A stretch of DNA of 51,500 nucleotides from Candidatus Cacconaster stercorequi (GTDB lineage: Bacteria; Bacillota; Clostridia; Oscillospirales; Oscillospiraceae), in contig JAGHUH010000015.1 of assembly GCA_018064925.1 (NCBI GenBank), positions 1 through 51,500 on the forward strand. The letters are read 5' to 3'. The notes below the pieces were generated by a model. That model was not told the DNA's origin, made no database searches, and saw only the letters and a program-made list of their open reading frames with translations. The position numbers and the translations under genes are program-made. Shown here piece after piece: positions 14,966 to 25,775 of the stretch; the first letter of the stretch is position 1; every line of letters begins with the position of its first letter.

Positions 14966-16895
14966 ACTCGAAAAAGTAACCCAGGCGGCCGAGGAGTACG
15001 GCGCGTCGAATATTCAGGTGCTGGAGGGTCTGGAGGCCGTTCGCAAGCGTCCCGGTATGTATATCGGCTCCACCAGTGCCAGCGGTCTGCACCATCTGGT
15101 GTATGAGATCGTGGATAACTCCATCGACGAGGCACTGGCCGGCTTTTGCACCGACATTACCGTAACCATCAACGAGGGGAATACCATCACCGTCACCGAT
15201 AACGGGCGCGGCATCCCCGTGGATATTCAGCCCCAGACGGGCCGTCCGGCGCTGGAGGTGGTGTTCACCGTGCTGCACGCCGGCGGCAAGTTCGGCGGCG
15301 GCGGTTACAAGGTATCCGGCGGCCTCCACGGTGTGGGCGCCTCGGTGGTCAACGCTTTGAGCGAATGGCTGGTGGTACAGGTGCACAAGGATGGTAAGAT
15401 CCACGAGATGCACTTCTCCCGCGGCAATATCACCAGCGAGATGGAAATCGTGGGTACCACTGATCATACCGGTACCATCGTGACCTTCAAGCCGGATCCC
15501 GAAATGTTCGACACGCTGGTGTACGATTATGAAACGCTGCACACCCGTATGCGGGAGCAGGCGTTTCTGAACGCGGGGCTCCGCATCACCATCACCGATG
15601 CGCGGACAGGACAGGAGCAGACGGATACCATGTGCTATGCCGGCGGTATCCGTGAGTTCGTCACCTATATCAACCGCAACAAATCGGCACTGCACTCCGA
15701 GGTTATCTATGTTTCCGGCGCCAAGGGAGACAGTACCGCCGAGATCGCTCTGCAGTATAACGACAGCTATAACGAAACGCTGATTTCCTTTGCCAACGAT
15801 ATCCATACGCCGGGCGGCGGTATGCATGAAACCGGCTTCAAGGCGGCGCTGACCCGCGTGCTGAATGCCTATGGCATCAAGTACGGCATGATCAAGGGCG
15901 ATGACAAGGTGTCCGGCGAGGACTGCCGCGAAGGTATCACCGCTGTGATCTCCGTGAAGCTGACGGAGGCACAGTTCGAGGGGCAGACCAAGGATAAGCT
16001 GGGCAACGCCCATATCCGCACGCTGGTGGATCAGGTGGTCAGCGATCAGTTGATGGTCTATCTGGAGGAGCATCCCGTGGTGGCGCGTACCATTCTGGAT
16101 AAGGCGCTTACCGCCAACCGCGCCAGAGAAGCAGCCCGCAAGGCTCGTGAATCCATTCGCCGCAAGACGGCGCTGGGCGGTGCGGCTATGCCCGATAAGC
16201 TGCGGGACTGCAACGAAAACAATCCCGAGCTCACCGAGCTCTACATCGTGGAGGGTGACTCCGCAGGCGGCAGCGCCACCCAGGGGCGCGACTCCCGCTT
16301 TCAGGCGATTTTGCCGCTGTGGGGCAAGATGCTGAATGTGGAAAAGGCACGAGCCGACAAGGTGTACGGCAACGATAAGCTGCAGCCCGTTATTACGGCG
16401 CTGGGCGCCGGCATCGGCGAGGAGTTCGACACCAACAAGCTGCGCTATCACAAGGTCATCATCATGGCCGATGCCGATGTGGACGGTGCCCATATCCGCA
16501 CGCTGCTGCTGACCTTCTTCTTCCGCTTTATGCGTCCCATGATCGAGCAGGGCTATGTGTATTCCGCCGTGCCGCCGCTTTACAAGCTGACGCGCGGCAA
16601 GACCACCCGGGTGGCATACAGCGACGAGGAGCGCGACGCCGTGTCCGCCGAGATGCGCGCGGACAATGCCAACGCCAAAATTGACATCAGCCGCTTCAAG
16701 GGTCTGGGCGAGATGAACCCCCACGAGCTGTGGGAGACCACCATGGACCCGGAAAAGCGTACGCTGCGCCGCATTACGCTGGACGATGCCGTGGCAGCCG
16801 ACGCCACCTTCACCGTGCTGATGGGCGAAAAGGTGGAGCCGCGTAAGGAATTCATTGAAAAGAACGCCAAGTACGCGGTCAATCTGGACTATTAA
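14958..16895 (+). CDS. gyrB: DNA gyrase subunit B
   Basis: This encodes the 645-aa ATPase subunit of gyrase. The GHKL ATP site ([34 protein letters not shown]) is in the N-terminal third. The TOPRIM motifs are EGDSAGG (about residues 432-438) and DADVDGAHI (about 504-512), which bind Mg and work with the GyrA tyrosine. The ATG at 14958 has GAAGGAG upstream. There is no large insertion, as usual for Firmicutes. It is followed by gyrA after 12 bp. Confidence 0.98.
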   Translation: MSELEKVTQAAEEYGASNIQVLEGLEAVRKRPGMYIGSTSASGLHHLVYEIVDNSIDEALAGFCTDITVTINEGNTITVTDNGRGIPVDIQPQTGRPALEVVFTVLHAGGKFGGGGYKVSGGLHGVGASVVNALSEWLVVQVHKDGKIHEMHFSRGNITSEMEIVGTTDHTGTIVTFKPDPEMFDTLVYDYETLHTRMREQAFLNAGLRITITDARTGQEQTDTMCYAGGIREFVTYINRNKSALHSEVIYVSGAKGDSTAEIALQYNDSYNETLISFANDIHTPGGGMHETGFKAALTRVLNAYGIKYGMIKGDDKVSGEDCREGITAVISVKLTEAQFEGQTKDKLGNAHIRTLVDQVVSDQLMVYLEEHPVVARTILDKALTANRAREAARKARESIRRKTALGGAAMPDKLRDCNENNPELTELYIVEGDSAGGSATQGRDSRFQAILPLWGKMLNVEKARADKVYGNDKLQPVITALGAGIGEEFDTNKLRYHKVIIMADADVDGAHIRTLLLTFFFRFMRPMIEQGYVYSAVPPLYKLTRGKTTRVAYSDEERDAVSAEMRADNANAKIDISRFKGLGEMNPHELWETTMDPEKRTLRRITLDDAVAADATFTVLMGEKVEPRKEFIEKNAKYAVNLDY

Positions 16896-16907
16896 GGAGG
16901 GGTAGAA

Positions 16908-19377
<2,470 letters not shown>

Positions 19378-19385
<8 letters not shown>

Positions 19386-20058
19386 GATGAAAGTGATCGC
19401 CCGGATCCGCAGTCCGTTTTCGGAAAAGTTCGGCGTGCCGCGTCAGAGCGGTCTGGTGGATAGTCTGCGGGCACAGATCGTGTTTGAAAAAGACTATCGT
19501 AACGCCGACGCCGTGCGCGGTCTGGAGGGCTTCAGCCATATCTGGCTGATCTGGCAGTTCAGCCAGGCGGTGCGTGACGGCTGGTCACCCACGGTGCGGC
19601 CGCCCCGTCTGGGCGGCAATCAGCGCATGGGCGTGTTTGCCACCCGCTCGCCGTTTCGCCCCAACGAGATCGGACTTTCCAGCGTAAAGCTGGAGAGGAT
19701 CGAGATCGACCCCAAACTGGGGCCGGTGCTCCATGTATCCGGCGCCGATCTGATGGACGGTACGCCGATTTTTGACATTAAACCGTATCTGCCCTATTGC
19801 GACAGCCACCCCGACGCGTTGGGCGGCTGGACGGACGGTGCGGACAATCGGGCATTGCAGGTGGATTTTCCCGACGCACTGCTGCAAAGGGTGCCGGAAG
19901 CGGAGCGCAGCGGGTTGCTGGGCGTTCTGGCAAGCGATCCCCGTCCCCGGTATCAGAAGGATCCCCGGCGTGTGTATGGGATGCGCTTTGGCGCTGTGAA
20001 TGTGAAATTCACCGTAGACGGCGACATCCTGACGGTCTGCGGTGTGGAGGACTTATGA
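19378..20058 (+). CDS. trmO: tRNA N6-methyladenosine methyltransferase TrmO
   Basis: This encodes a 226-aa TrmO (TsaA/YaeB) family protein, an SAM-dependent beta-barrel enzyme that methylates t6A37 of certain tRNAs. Family landmarks are [33 protein letters not shown], the [19 protein letters not shown] block and [10 protein letters not shown]. The ATG overlaps the gyrA stop region, implying coupling. Its own TGA overlaps the ATG of a truncated copy of the rnhA start at 20055. Confidence 0.93.
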
Positions 20059-20085
20059 AAACAGTAACCATTTACACCGACGGCG
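20054..20085 (+). repeat. 32-bp direct repeat, copy 1 (rnhA 5' end)
   Basis: This is identical to 20218-20249. It contains the ATG and first ten codons of rnhA. The two copies are 164 bp apart. Confidence 0.95.
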
Positions 20086-20111
20086 AAATCCGCGTTGCGG
20101 TTTCGTTTTAA
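20055..20111 (+). pseudogene. Truncated duplicate of the rnhA start
   Basis: The ATG overlaps the trmO stop (ATGA). The first ten residues [10 protein letters not shown] equal RNase HI, then the frame runs into unrelated sequence and stops after 18 residues. It looks like the original rnhA start, now cut off by a 164-bp duplication or insertion. The 132 bp between the repeats (20086-20217) can form hairpins, such as CTTGCG/CGCAAG around CCGCTAAAGCGG, and supplies the AAGGA site used by the intact gene. Confidence 0.75.
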
Positions 20112-20217
20112 TGTCCCTTGCGCTCACCGCTAAAGCGGCAACCGCGCAAGATGGACAGCAAGCGCCGTCGCACAGACGGATGCAGAGAAGTTCGTTTATG
20201 GAGCGTAAGGATGCGTA

Positions 20218-20249
20218 TATGAAAACAGTAACCATTTACACCGACGGCG
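20218..20249 (+). repeat. 32-bp direct repeat, copy 2 (start of intact rnhA)
   Basis: This is identical to 20054-20085 and begins one base before the ATG of the intact rnhA gene. Confidence 0.95.
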
Positions 20250-20653
20250 CTTGCAGCGGCAATCCCGGTCCGGGAGGTTGGGGCGCGATATTGGAGTGGA
20301 ACGGCTATGAAAAAGAGCTGTCCGGCGGTGAGGCCGACACCACCAATAACCGCATGGAGTTGACCGGCGTCATCACGGCGCTGGCGGCGCTGAAGGAGCC
20401 GTGCATCGTGGAGCTGTACTCCGACTCGAAATATGTCATTGACGCACTGCAAAAGGGTTGGGTCTACGGCTGGAAAAAGCGCGGCTGGGTGAAATCCGAT
20501 AAGAAGCCGGCGCAGAATGTGGATCTGTGGGAACAACTCCTGCCGCTGATTGCACGGCATGAGGTACACTATCACTGGGTCAAGGGTCACGCGGAGAACG
20601 AAAAAAACAACCGCTGTGACGCTCTGGCCGTGGCGGAGAGCAGAAAATTCTGA
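20219..20653 (+). CDS. rnhA: Ribonuclease HI
   Basis: This encodes a 144-aa RNase HI that cuts the RNA strand of RNA-DNA hybrids. The catalytic acidic residues are in place: Asp in [15 protein letters not shown], Glu in NNRMEL, Asp in YSDSKYV, and Asp in RCDALA, with the basic WKKRGW handle and VKGHA loop. The start is the second copy of a duplicated 5' end; AAGGA lies 8 nt upstream, provided by the intervening DNA. An in-frame upstream extension (to 20042) is considered non-coding. Confidence 0.95.
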   Translation: MKTVTIYTDGACSGNPGPGGWGAILEWNGYEKELSGGEADTTNNRMELTGVITALAALKEPCIVELYSDSKYVIDALQKGWVYGWKKRGWVKSDKKPAQNVDLWEQLLPLIARHEVHYHWVKGHAENEKNNRCDALAVAESRKF

Positions 20654-20705
20654 AAAGGAGTGGAAGTTCACAAAAAGTTCATGTGAATTTCATGATTTCG
20701 CCATC

Positions 20706-20734
20706 TTTACAAAGTATTATTCTAACTGTACAAA
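20706..20734 (+). promoter_or_regulatory. Promoter candidate upstream of putative small RNA
   Basis: TTTACA (20706-20711) is 17 bp from TACAAA (20729-20734). The only thing downstream before the terminator at 20782-20813 is non-coding. Confidence 0.45.
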
Positions 20735-20739
20735 AGATA

Positions 20740-20816
20740 ATTCCTTATGTGATTTTCTCTCTCTCCTAACAAACACACAAAGAAAAGCACCTTGCTTTGG
20801 CAGGGTGCTTTTCTTG
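20740..20816 (+). ncRNA. Candidate small RNA with CU-rich stretch
   Basis: A promoter-like pair at 20706-20734 and an intrinsic terminator at 20782-20813 would define an RNA of about 75 nt. It contains TTTTCTCTCTCTCCTAAC, a CU-rich single-stranded stretch that could pair with Shine-Dalgarno sequences, ahead of the terminator stem. The segment may instead simply be the rnhA 3' untranslated region. No known RNA family is recognised. Confidence 0.35.
20782..20813 (+). terminator. Terminator after rnhA / small-RNA candidate
   Basis: A GAAAAGCACC...GGTGCTTTTC stem encloses an inner TTGC/GCA pairing and is followed by TTGTTG. It ends just before the nadE promoter. Confidence 0.75.
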
Positions 20817-20844
20817 TTGCAAAAGCCGCTATTTGTGCTACAAT
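20817..20844 (+). promoter_or_regulatory. Promoter of nadE
   Basis: TTGCAA (20817-20822) is 16 bp from TACAAT (20839-20844), 34 bp before the nadE ATG. Confidence 0.65.
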
Positions 20845-20878
20845 ATGGACAACGAATAAAAAAGGGAGGAGCCCCCTC

Positions 20879-21661
20879 ATGGAATTTAATGCAAAGCAGC
20901 AGCTGCCCGGTCTGCTGGACTGGATGCGGCAGCAGATGAAGAATTGCGGCGGCAAGACCGCTGTCATCGGTATTTCCGGCGGCAAGGACAGTTCCACCGT
21001 GGCGGCGCTGGCCGTGGCGGCCTATGGCAAGGAGAATGTCTACGGCGTGCTGATGCCCGACGGCATCCAGCCGGACATCGACTATTCCAACGGCCTGGTG
21101 GAGGTGCTGGACATCCCCCACTGCACCTTTAATATCCATGACGCCACCTCCGGCGTGCTGAATGAGCTGGCGCGGGTGGGTCTGGACGCCAGCCGTCAGA
21201 CCAAGGTGAACCTGCCGTCCCGTATTCGCATGGCCGTGCTGTATGCCGTGGCACAGAGTGTGCCCGGCGGTATCGTGCTGAACACCTCCAACCTCTCCGA
21301 GGACTGGGTGGGTTACTGCACCATCTACGGCGACAGCGCCGGCGCCTTCTCCCCGCTGGGTATGTACACCACCGAGGAGGTCTGCGACTTGGGCCGTGAG
21401 CTGGGTCTGCCGGAGAAATTTGTGGCCAAGGCACCCTCCGACGGTCTCACCGGCCTGACGGACGAGGATAATCTGGGCTTTACCTATCACGCCGTCAATG
21501 AATATGTCCGCAAGGGCATCGTGGACCCGGAGATCAAGGAGCAGATCGACCGCAAGCATCGCGTCAGCCGTTTCAAGTTCCAGACGCTGCCGGTTTATCA
21601 GAACGGCTTGCCTATCGTGCTGGAGGAGACCACCGATTACTATAACCCCAATAAAAAATAA
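20879..21661 (+). CDS. nadE: Ammonia-dependent NAD synthetase
   Basis: This encodes a 260-aa enzyme that amidates nicotinate adenine dinucleotide to NAD using ATP and ammonia. The PP-loop GISGGKDSS is at residues 31-39. NTSNLSEDWVGYCTIYGD and the DNLGFTYHAVNEYV segment match the NadE C-terminal part. No glutaminase domain is present. The ATG at 20879 has GGGAGGAG upstream. It stands alone between a promoter and a strong terminator. Confidence 0.95.
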   Translation: MEFNAKQQLPGLLDWMRQQMKNCGGKTAVIGISGGKDSSTVAALAVAAYGKENVYGVLMPDGIQPDIDYSNGLVEVLDIPHCTFNIHDATSGVLNELARVGLDASRQTKVNLPSRIRMAVLYAVAQSVPGGIVLNTSNLSEDWVGYCTIYGDSAGAFSPLGMYTTEEVCDLGRELGLPEKFVAKAPSDGLTGLTDEDNLGFTYHAVNEYVRKGIVDPEIKEQIDRKHRVSRFKFQTLPVYQNGLPIVLEETTDYYNPNKK

Positions 21662-21692
21662 AAAAGAAGTGGCTTTTGCCACTTCTTTTTTT
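21660..21692 (+). terminator. nadE terminator
   Basis: A 13-bp stem (21661-21673 with 21678-21690) with loop TTTT and A/T-rich flanks begins at the nadE stop codon. Confidence 0.92.
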
Positions 21693-21721
21693 ACAGCTTA
21701 CCCCCAAAAAGCCTCGCAGAG

Positions 21722-21762
21722 TTTTGCGCCCGCAGGCGCAAAAGAAGTTTGCCACTTCTTTT
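21722..21762 (-). terminator. Tandem hairpins at the 3' end of gpr
   Basis: On the minus strand after the gpr stop there are two stems. One is AAGAAGT/ACTTCTT (21743-21762). The second is the 9-bp palindrome TTTTGCGCC/GGCGCAAAA (21722-21743). The T-rich parts between them may serve termination. The plus-strand sequence at 21748-21766 repeats the right half of the nadE terminator. Confidence 0.55.
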
Positions 21763-22617
21763 TTACCCCAACAGACCGGAAATATCCTCCAGTGTCAGAG
21801 CGGGCTGCAAGGCGGCGGTGATACCATAGCCAATGAGACGGCTCAGCTCCCGCACCCGCTGGTCAATGTCCCGCGGGGTGACGAATACTTCATCGCCGCC
21901 CTTGTCTCCCAGTACCGTGGTGCTGATGACCGTGGGCAAGCCAACGGCAATCACCGGCACGCCCAGCGTATCCTGATTGATGGCGGCGCGATGATTGCCC
22001 ACGCCGGAGCCGGGAATCAATCCCGTGTTGCCCAACTGAATGGTGGCGCACAGGCGTTCCCGGCTTTGCGCCGCCAATGCGTCAACGGTGATGACGGCGG
22101 CGGGTCGGATCTTTTCCACCACGCCCTGCAGCAGCTCCAGCGTTTCAAGTCCCGTGCAGCCGGTGACACCGCATTCCAGCGCTGCGACAGGGGAGAAGGT
22201 GCTGAACTGCAGGGGCAGCAGCGTGACCATGTGGCGGGTGACAAGCAGATTGTGAAGCGTCAGCGGTCCCACGGCGTCGGCGGTGAGGGCGGGATTTCCC
22301 AGACCCGCGACCAGTGTGGAAAATTCCTGTCCCACGCCGGGCAGCAGGTCTGTCAGCTCCTGCGCCAGACACCGGACGCCCCGTACGAAGAAACCGGTCT
22401 GCCGCCGGAAGTAGGGGCGCAGGTCGATGGTGATATAGCGCCCCACGGGTTTGCCCAGCTGTTGAGCAGCGGATGAACTCTCCACGCGGATGTCGGTGAC
22501 GGTGTAGCCCTCCCGTGTTTTCTCGGCAGCGTGAATGCCCTCCGGCGCAAAATTTTTTTGTCCGTAGCCAAGATTTTCCGCCATTTCCAGTGCCAGATCG
22601 GTGCGTATTGCCTTCAT
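21763..22617 (-). CDS. gpr: Germination (spore) protease GPR
   Basis: This encodes a 284-aa protease of the GPR (A25) family, which degrades small acid-soluble spore proteins during germination. IRTDLALE near the N-terminus, VAGLGNPALTADAVGP, NLLVTRHM, the TIQLGNTGLIPGSGVGNHR block and LGVPVIAVGLPTVI match the family. It is clearly shorter than the 368-aa B. subtilis enzyme: the stretch between GLPTVI and the C-terminal VTPRDID helix is cut from about 100 residues to about 15, and the propeptide is short. The gene marks the organism as capable, or recently capable, of sporulation. Confidence 0.93.
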   Translation of the reverse strand: MKAIRTDLALEMAENLGYGQKNFAPEGIHAAEKTREGYTVTDIRVESSSAAQQLGKPVGRYITIDLRPYFRRQTGFFVRGVRCLAQELTDLLPGVGQEFSTLVAGLGNPALTADAVGPLTLHNLLVTRHMVTLLPLQFSTFSPVAALECGVTGCTGLETLELLQGVVEKIRPAAVITVDALAAQSRERLCATIQLGNTGLIPGSGVGNHRAAINQDTLGVPVIAVGLPTVISTTVLGDKGGDEVFVTPRDIDQRVRELSRLIGYGITAALQPALTLEDISGLLG

Positions 22618-22725
22618 GTTTGTGGTTGCATCTCCTTTATAAACACAAAATGTTGTGGATTTTTATTAGTTTGCAGCCCTGCAAAGAAAATATGCGAAAA
22701 GAGATAATAAAAATTGAAAAAGTGC

Positions 22726-22754
22726 TTGCAATTTCTGTAGAAAGGTGCTAAAAT
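22726..22754 (+). promoter_or_regulatory. Promoter of rpsT
   Basis: TTGCAA (22726-22731) is 17 bp from TAAAAT (22749-22754). It is divergent from gpr. Confidence 0.7.
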
Positions 22755-22816
22755 ATCATCCTGCGTGGAAGTGTAAATTTTCCGAGCGCAAATTTATTGC
22801 CGGGGAGGTGTTTGGT

Positions 22817-23080
22817 TTGCCCAATATCAAGTCTGCTAAGAAGCGTGTTCTGGTGGCAGAGGCGAGAAATGCTCGCAACAAGGCAAATAGATCCGCATTG
22901 AAGACTGCTGTCAAGAAGTTCGAGGCTGCTGCCGTTGAAGGCAATCGCACCGAGGCCGAGGGCGCTTACAAGGTCGCAGTGAAGGCGATCGATAAGGCCG
23001 CCGCCAAGGGTCTGCTGCATAAGAACAACGCAGCCCATAAGAAGAGTGCTCTGACTCTGAAGCTGAACCACATTGGCTAA
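22817..23080 (+). CDS. rpsT: 30S ribosomal protein S20
   Basis: This encodes an 87-aa basic, helical ribosomal protein that starts PNIKSAKKRVL after the initiator and ends LHKNNAAHKKSALTLKLNHIG, diagnostic of S20. The start codon is TTG at 22817, with GGGGAGGTG 7 nt upstream; an ATG further upstream at 22745 lies inside the promoter and is rejected. S20 genes with rare start codons are known to be feedback-regulated in other bacteria. Confidence 0.96.
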   Translation: MPNIKSAKKRVLVAEARNARNKANRSALKTAVKKFEAAAVEGNRTEAEGAYKVAVKAIDKAAAKGLLHKNNAAHKKSALTLKLNHIG

Positions 23081-23092
23081 TTGAACCAAACC

Positions 23093-23121
23093 AAAGGACA
23101 TCCGTCAGGATGTCCTTTTTC
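23093..23121 (+). terminator. rpsT terminator
   Basis: An 11-bp stem (23093-23103 with 23108-23118) with a GTCA loop is followed by a T-run. Confidence 0.92.
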
Positions 23122-23179
23122 CTTTCTTTTGTTAGGTTTGTTGCCGCTTTGCGTCTATATGGTTGAGAGGAGTGATACC

Positions 23180-23902
23180 ATGAAACGAATTTTTGCCTTA
23201 GCTTTGGCGCTGACGCTGCTGGGGAGCCTCTGTGCCTGCACGCAGCAGGCCACGCAGCCGATGGAGCCGGAACATTTTGCCCCTGCAGAAAATGCGGCAA
23301 AGATCCACTATGTCTGGAACCGGGTGAATATGGAGCTGCCGCTGCCGGAGGGGTGGTGTTGGGAAAGCGACGAACACAACCAATTCGGTCAAAGTGACTG
23401 GAACGATGATCTGCCGGATGCCGTGGGCTTTGATTTCTGGCCGGAGGCGGACCCGGAGGTGCGGTTTTCCTTCCGGTGCTGGACGCATGTGTTTGCCATG
23501 TGCGGCACGGGGGTGGACTTTGCACAGGTGAGTGGACTGCACGATTTGACCGTGGCCACAGAGCCTGCCGACAACGGAAAATCCGTGATGGTAACCATTC
23601 TTTTTCATCAGGCACCCGGTGACTATGTGGTGAGCGGCCAAATCTCCACCATGCTGTGGGAGAAATATCGCAACGCCGTGCTGGGCATGATCGATGAGGC
23701 GACACTGGGCGAGGGCTGCATGACATACGGTGAGGCGGTGGAACTGGCGCGCGCGGCGCTGCCGGAAATGACCGACGAGCCGGAGGTCGGCTCCTATGAT
23801 GTGCTGACCGGCCGGTGGCGGATCGTATGGCGCGACGGCGCGGAGGTAGAGATCGCGGAGGATGGCACCACAAAGGGACTTGACGGCGCGGCAAAAAGAT
23901 GA
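23180..23902 (+). CDS. Hypothetical lipoprotein
   Basis: This encodes a 240-aa protein with a signal peptide MKRIFALALALTLLGSLCAC; the lipobox is LCAC, so the second Cys would be lipidated and the protein held on the outer face of the membrane. The mature part is acidic and Trp-rich (NRVNMELPLPEGWCWESDE; DFWPEADPEVRF) and ends with a short basic tail. No family is recognised. GAGAGGAG precedes the ATG; the in-frame upstream stretch from 23081 overlaps the rpsT terminator. Its last codons carry the promoter of the glyS leader. Confidence 0.75.
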   Translation: MKRIFALALALTLLGSLCACTQQATQPMEPEHFAPAENAAKIHYVWNRVNMELPLPEGWCWESDEHNQFGQSDWNDDLPDAVGFDFWPEADPEVRFSFRCWTHVFAMCGTGVDFAQVSGLHDLTVATEPADNGKSVMVTILFHQAPGDYVVSGQISTMLWEKYRNAVLGMIDEATLGEGCMTYGEAVELARAALPEMTDEPEVGSYDVLTGRWRIVWRDGAEVEIAEDGTTKGLDGAAKR

Positions 23903-23908
23903 TATTCT
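23880..23908 (+). promoter_or_regulatory. Promoter of glyS T-box leader
   Basis: TTGACG (23880-23885) is 17 bp from TATTCT (23903-23908), overlapping the lipoprotein stop codon. Transcription would start near 23914-23916. Confidence 0.6.
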
Positions 23909-23913
23909 GAAAA

Positions 23914-24080
23914 AGTACAAAGGCATTGACGGGGGTGGCGCCCCCTGAGCCGCGGGAGGAAATGCCCGCCGTGGGATCGCGTTAAGGTCATGAGAGTGTG
24001 GAGTGATCCAAATTCAGGTGGAACCACGGATAGATTTCTATTCGCCCTGAGCCTTGCTGACAGGCTCGGGGCGTTTTTTA
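23914..24080 (+). promoter_or_regulatory. Short T-box riboswitch of glyS
   Basis: The T-box core AGGTGGAACCACGG (24016-24029) and a terminator stem (24043-24054 with 24062-24073, T-run to 24079) are clear. The 5' part is very short: AGTACAAA, then a stem GGCATT/AATGCC (23922-23927 with 23961-23966) enclosing a GGGGG/CCCCC hairpin. The usual long Stem I with its distal tRNA-elbow loops is absent. Glycine codons GGC (hairpin loop) and GGA/GGG (23954-23960) are candidate specifiers. Uncharged tRNA-Gly should induce glyS. Confidence 0.8.
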
Positions 24081-24139
24081 TTCCCTTGTAGGCCTTTCAC
24101 CAAAATCAATCAAAAAATGCAGATAAAGGAGAAATCAAC

Positions 24140-25567
24140 ATGAAAAACACGGAAAAGACCATGGAAAAAGTTGTGGCCCTGTGCAAAAACCGCGGCTTTA
24201 TCTTTGCCGGCTCCGAGATTTACGGCGGTCTGGCCAACACCTGGGACTACGGCCCTTTGGGTGTGGAGCTGAAGAACAATGTCAAAAAGGCATGGTGGAA
24301 AAAGTTCGTGCAGGAGAACCCCTATAATGTGGGGCAGGACAGTGCCATTCTGATGAATCCCCAGACCTGGGTGGCCTCCGGCCATCTGGGCGGCTTCAGC
24401 GATCCGCTGATGGACTGCAAGGAGTGTAAGGAGCGCTTCCGCGCCGATAAGGTCATCGAGGACTTCTGCGCCCAGCAGGGTGTGGAGCTCCCCAAGCCCA
24501 TCGACGCCTTCTCCCAGCAGGAGATGAGCGACTTTATCGAGGCACACAACATTCCCTGCCCCTCCTGCGGCAAGCATAATTTTACCGACATCCGTCAGTT
24601 CAACCTGATGTTCAAGACCTTCCAGGGTGTCACCGAGGATGCCAAGAACACCGTGTATCTGCGTCCCGAGACCGCACAGGGCATCTTTGTCAACTTCAAT
24701 AATGTCCAGCGCACCACCCGCCGCAAGCTGCCCTTCGGCGTGTGCCAGATCGGTAAGTCCTTCCGCAACGAGATCACCCCGGGCAACTTCATTTTCCGCG
24801 TCCGGGAATTCGAACAGATGGAGTTGGAGTTCTTCTGCAAGCCCGGCACCGATCTGGAGTGGTTCAACTATTGGCGCAGCTATTGCCATAACTGGCTGCT
24901 GGGTCTGGGCATGAAGGACGAAAATCTGCGTCTGCGTGACCACGATCCCGAGGAGCTGTGCTTCTACTCCAAGGCCACCACGGACTTTGAGTTCATGTTC
25001 CCCTTCGGCTGGGGCGAGCTGTGGGGCGTGGCAGACCGTACCGATTACGACCTGACCCAGCATCAGAATACCTCCGGCGTGGATATGACCTATTTCGATC
25101 CTGAAACCAACGAGCACTATATCCCCTATGTTGTCGAGCCCTCTCTGGGTGCCGACCGCGTGGTGCTGGCCTTCCTGGTGGAGGCATATGACGAGGAAGT
25201 AGTGGACGAGGCCAAGAACGATACCCGCGTGGTGATGCACTTCCATCCTGCGCTGGCTCCCTTCAAGGCTGCCGTGCTGCCCCTGAGCAAGAAGCTGGGC
25301 GACAAGGCCCGTGAGGTCTACGCAGAACTTTCCAAGGACTTCATGGTGGACTATGACGAGACCGGCTCCATCGGCAAGCGCTATCGCCGCGAGGATGAGA
25401 TCGGCACGCCGTACTGCATTACCGTGGACTTTGAGACGGTGGGCGACGAGGCCAAGGGCATTGCCGCCGACAACTGCGTTACCGTCCGTGAGCGCGATAC
25501 CATGGAGCAGGTGCGCATCCCCATCAGTGAGCTGAAGGCCTATCTCACCGAGAAGCTGGCCTATTGA
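24140..25567 (+). CDS. glyS: Glycyl-tRNA synthetase (single-chain type)
   Basis: This encodes a 475-aa class II synthetase of the homodimeric (eukaryote-like) type, not the alpha2beta2 GlyQS. Class II motif 2 ([21 protein letters not shown]) and motif 3 (the [17 protein letters not shown] stretch) flank the catalytic core. A Cys-rich insert ([17 protein letters not shown]) follows motif 1, and the C-terminal anticodon-binding domain begins at [18 protein letters not shown] precedes the ATG. Controlled by the T-box just upstream and closed by a terminator at 25575. Confidence 0.97.
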   Translation: MKNTEKTMEKVVALCKNRGFIFAGSEIYGGLANTWDYGPLGVELKNNVKKAWWKKFVQENPYNVGQDSAILMNPQTWVASGHLGGFSDPLMDCKECKERFRADKVIEDFCAQQGVELPKPIDAFSQQEMSDFIEAHNIPCPSCGKHNFTDIRQFNLMFKTFQGVTEDAKNTVYLRPETAQGIFVNFNNVQRTTRRKLPFGVCQIGKSFRNEITPGNFIFRVREFEQMELEFFCKPGTDLEWFNYWRSYCHNWLLGLGMKDENLRLRDHDPEELCFYSKATTDFEFMFPFGWGELWGVADRTDYDLTQHQNTSGVDMTYFDPETNEHYIPYVVEPSLGADRVVLAFLVEAYDEEVVDEAKNDTRVVMHFHPALAPFKAAVLPLSKKLGDKAREVYAELSKDFMVDYDETGSIGKRYRREDEIGTPYCITVDFETVGDEAKGIAADNCVTVRERDTMEQVRIPISELKAYLTEKLAY

Positions 25568-25574
25568 TGACAAT

Positions 25575-25612
25575 AAAAAACAGGGGCAGACGGCTGTCGG
25601 CGCCTGTTTTTC
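25575..25612 (+). terminator. glyS terminator
   Basis: The stem AAAAACAGG...CCTGTTTTT (25576-25584 with 25603-25611), with one internal mismatch extension, is followed by T residues. It begins 8 nt after the glyS stop. Confidence 0.8.
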
Positions 25613-25631
25613 CCGACAAGGAGGGCAACGC

Positions 25632-25751
25632 ATGAAAATGAAGAAGCAACTGGCGCTGGGCGGTGCCCTTTTGGCGGCCGCCTCCACCGCATGCCTGAAG
25701 CTGGCGCAGTGGGCAGGCAAAAAAATCAAAGAACGGACGGAGAAGAAATAA
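25632..25751 (+). CDS. Small basic peptide with one hydrophobic segment (39 aa)
   Basis: A 39-codon ORF, MKMKKQLALGGALLAAAST onward, ends KKIKERTEKK. AAGGAGG lies 8 nt before the ATG. It has a basic N-terminus, a roughly 15-residue Ala/Leu/Gly hydrophobic stretch and a strongly basic C-terminal tail, as in small membrane-associated or signal-peptide-like proteins. It sits between the glyS terminator and its own terminator at 25776. I recognise no family. The strong ribosome site favours real expression, but no separate promoter is evident. Confidence 0.5.
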   Translation: MKMKKQLALGGALLAAASTACLKLAQWAGKKIKERTEKK

Positions 25752-25775
25752 ACATTCCGTGCCTGCGGCAAATAG

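Noticed and set aside
20042-20218. 59-residue N-terminal extension of RNase HI
   Set aside because: It overlaps trmO and the duplicated segment and has no family similarity; the internal ATG at 20219 has a good ribosome site.
22618-22700. Sigma-G promoter for gpr
   Set aside because: A GCATA/CTAATA pair can be drawn on the minus strand, but spacing and -10 match are too poor to claim.
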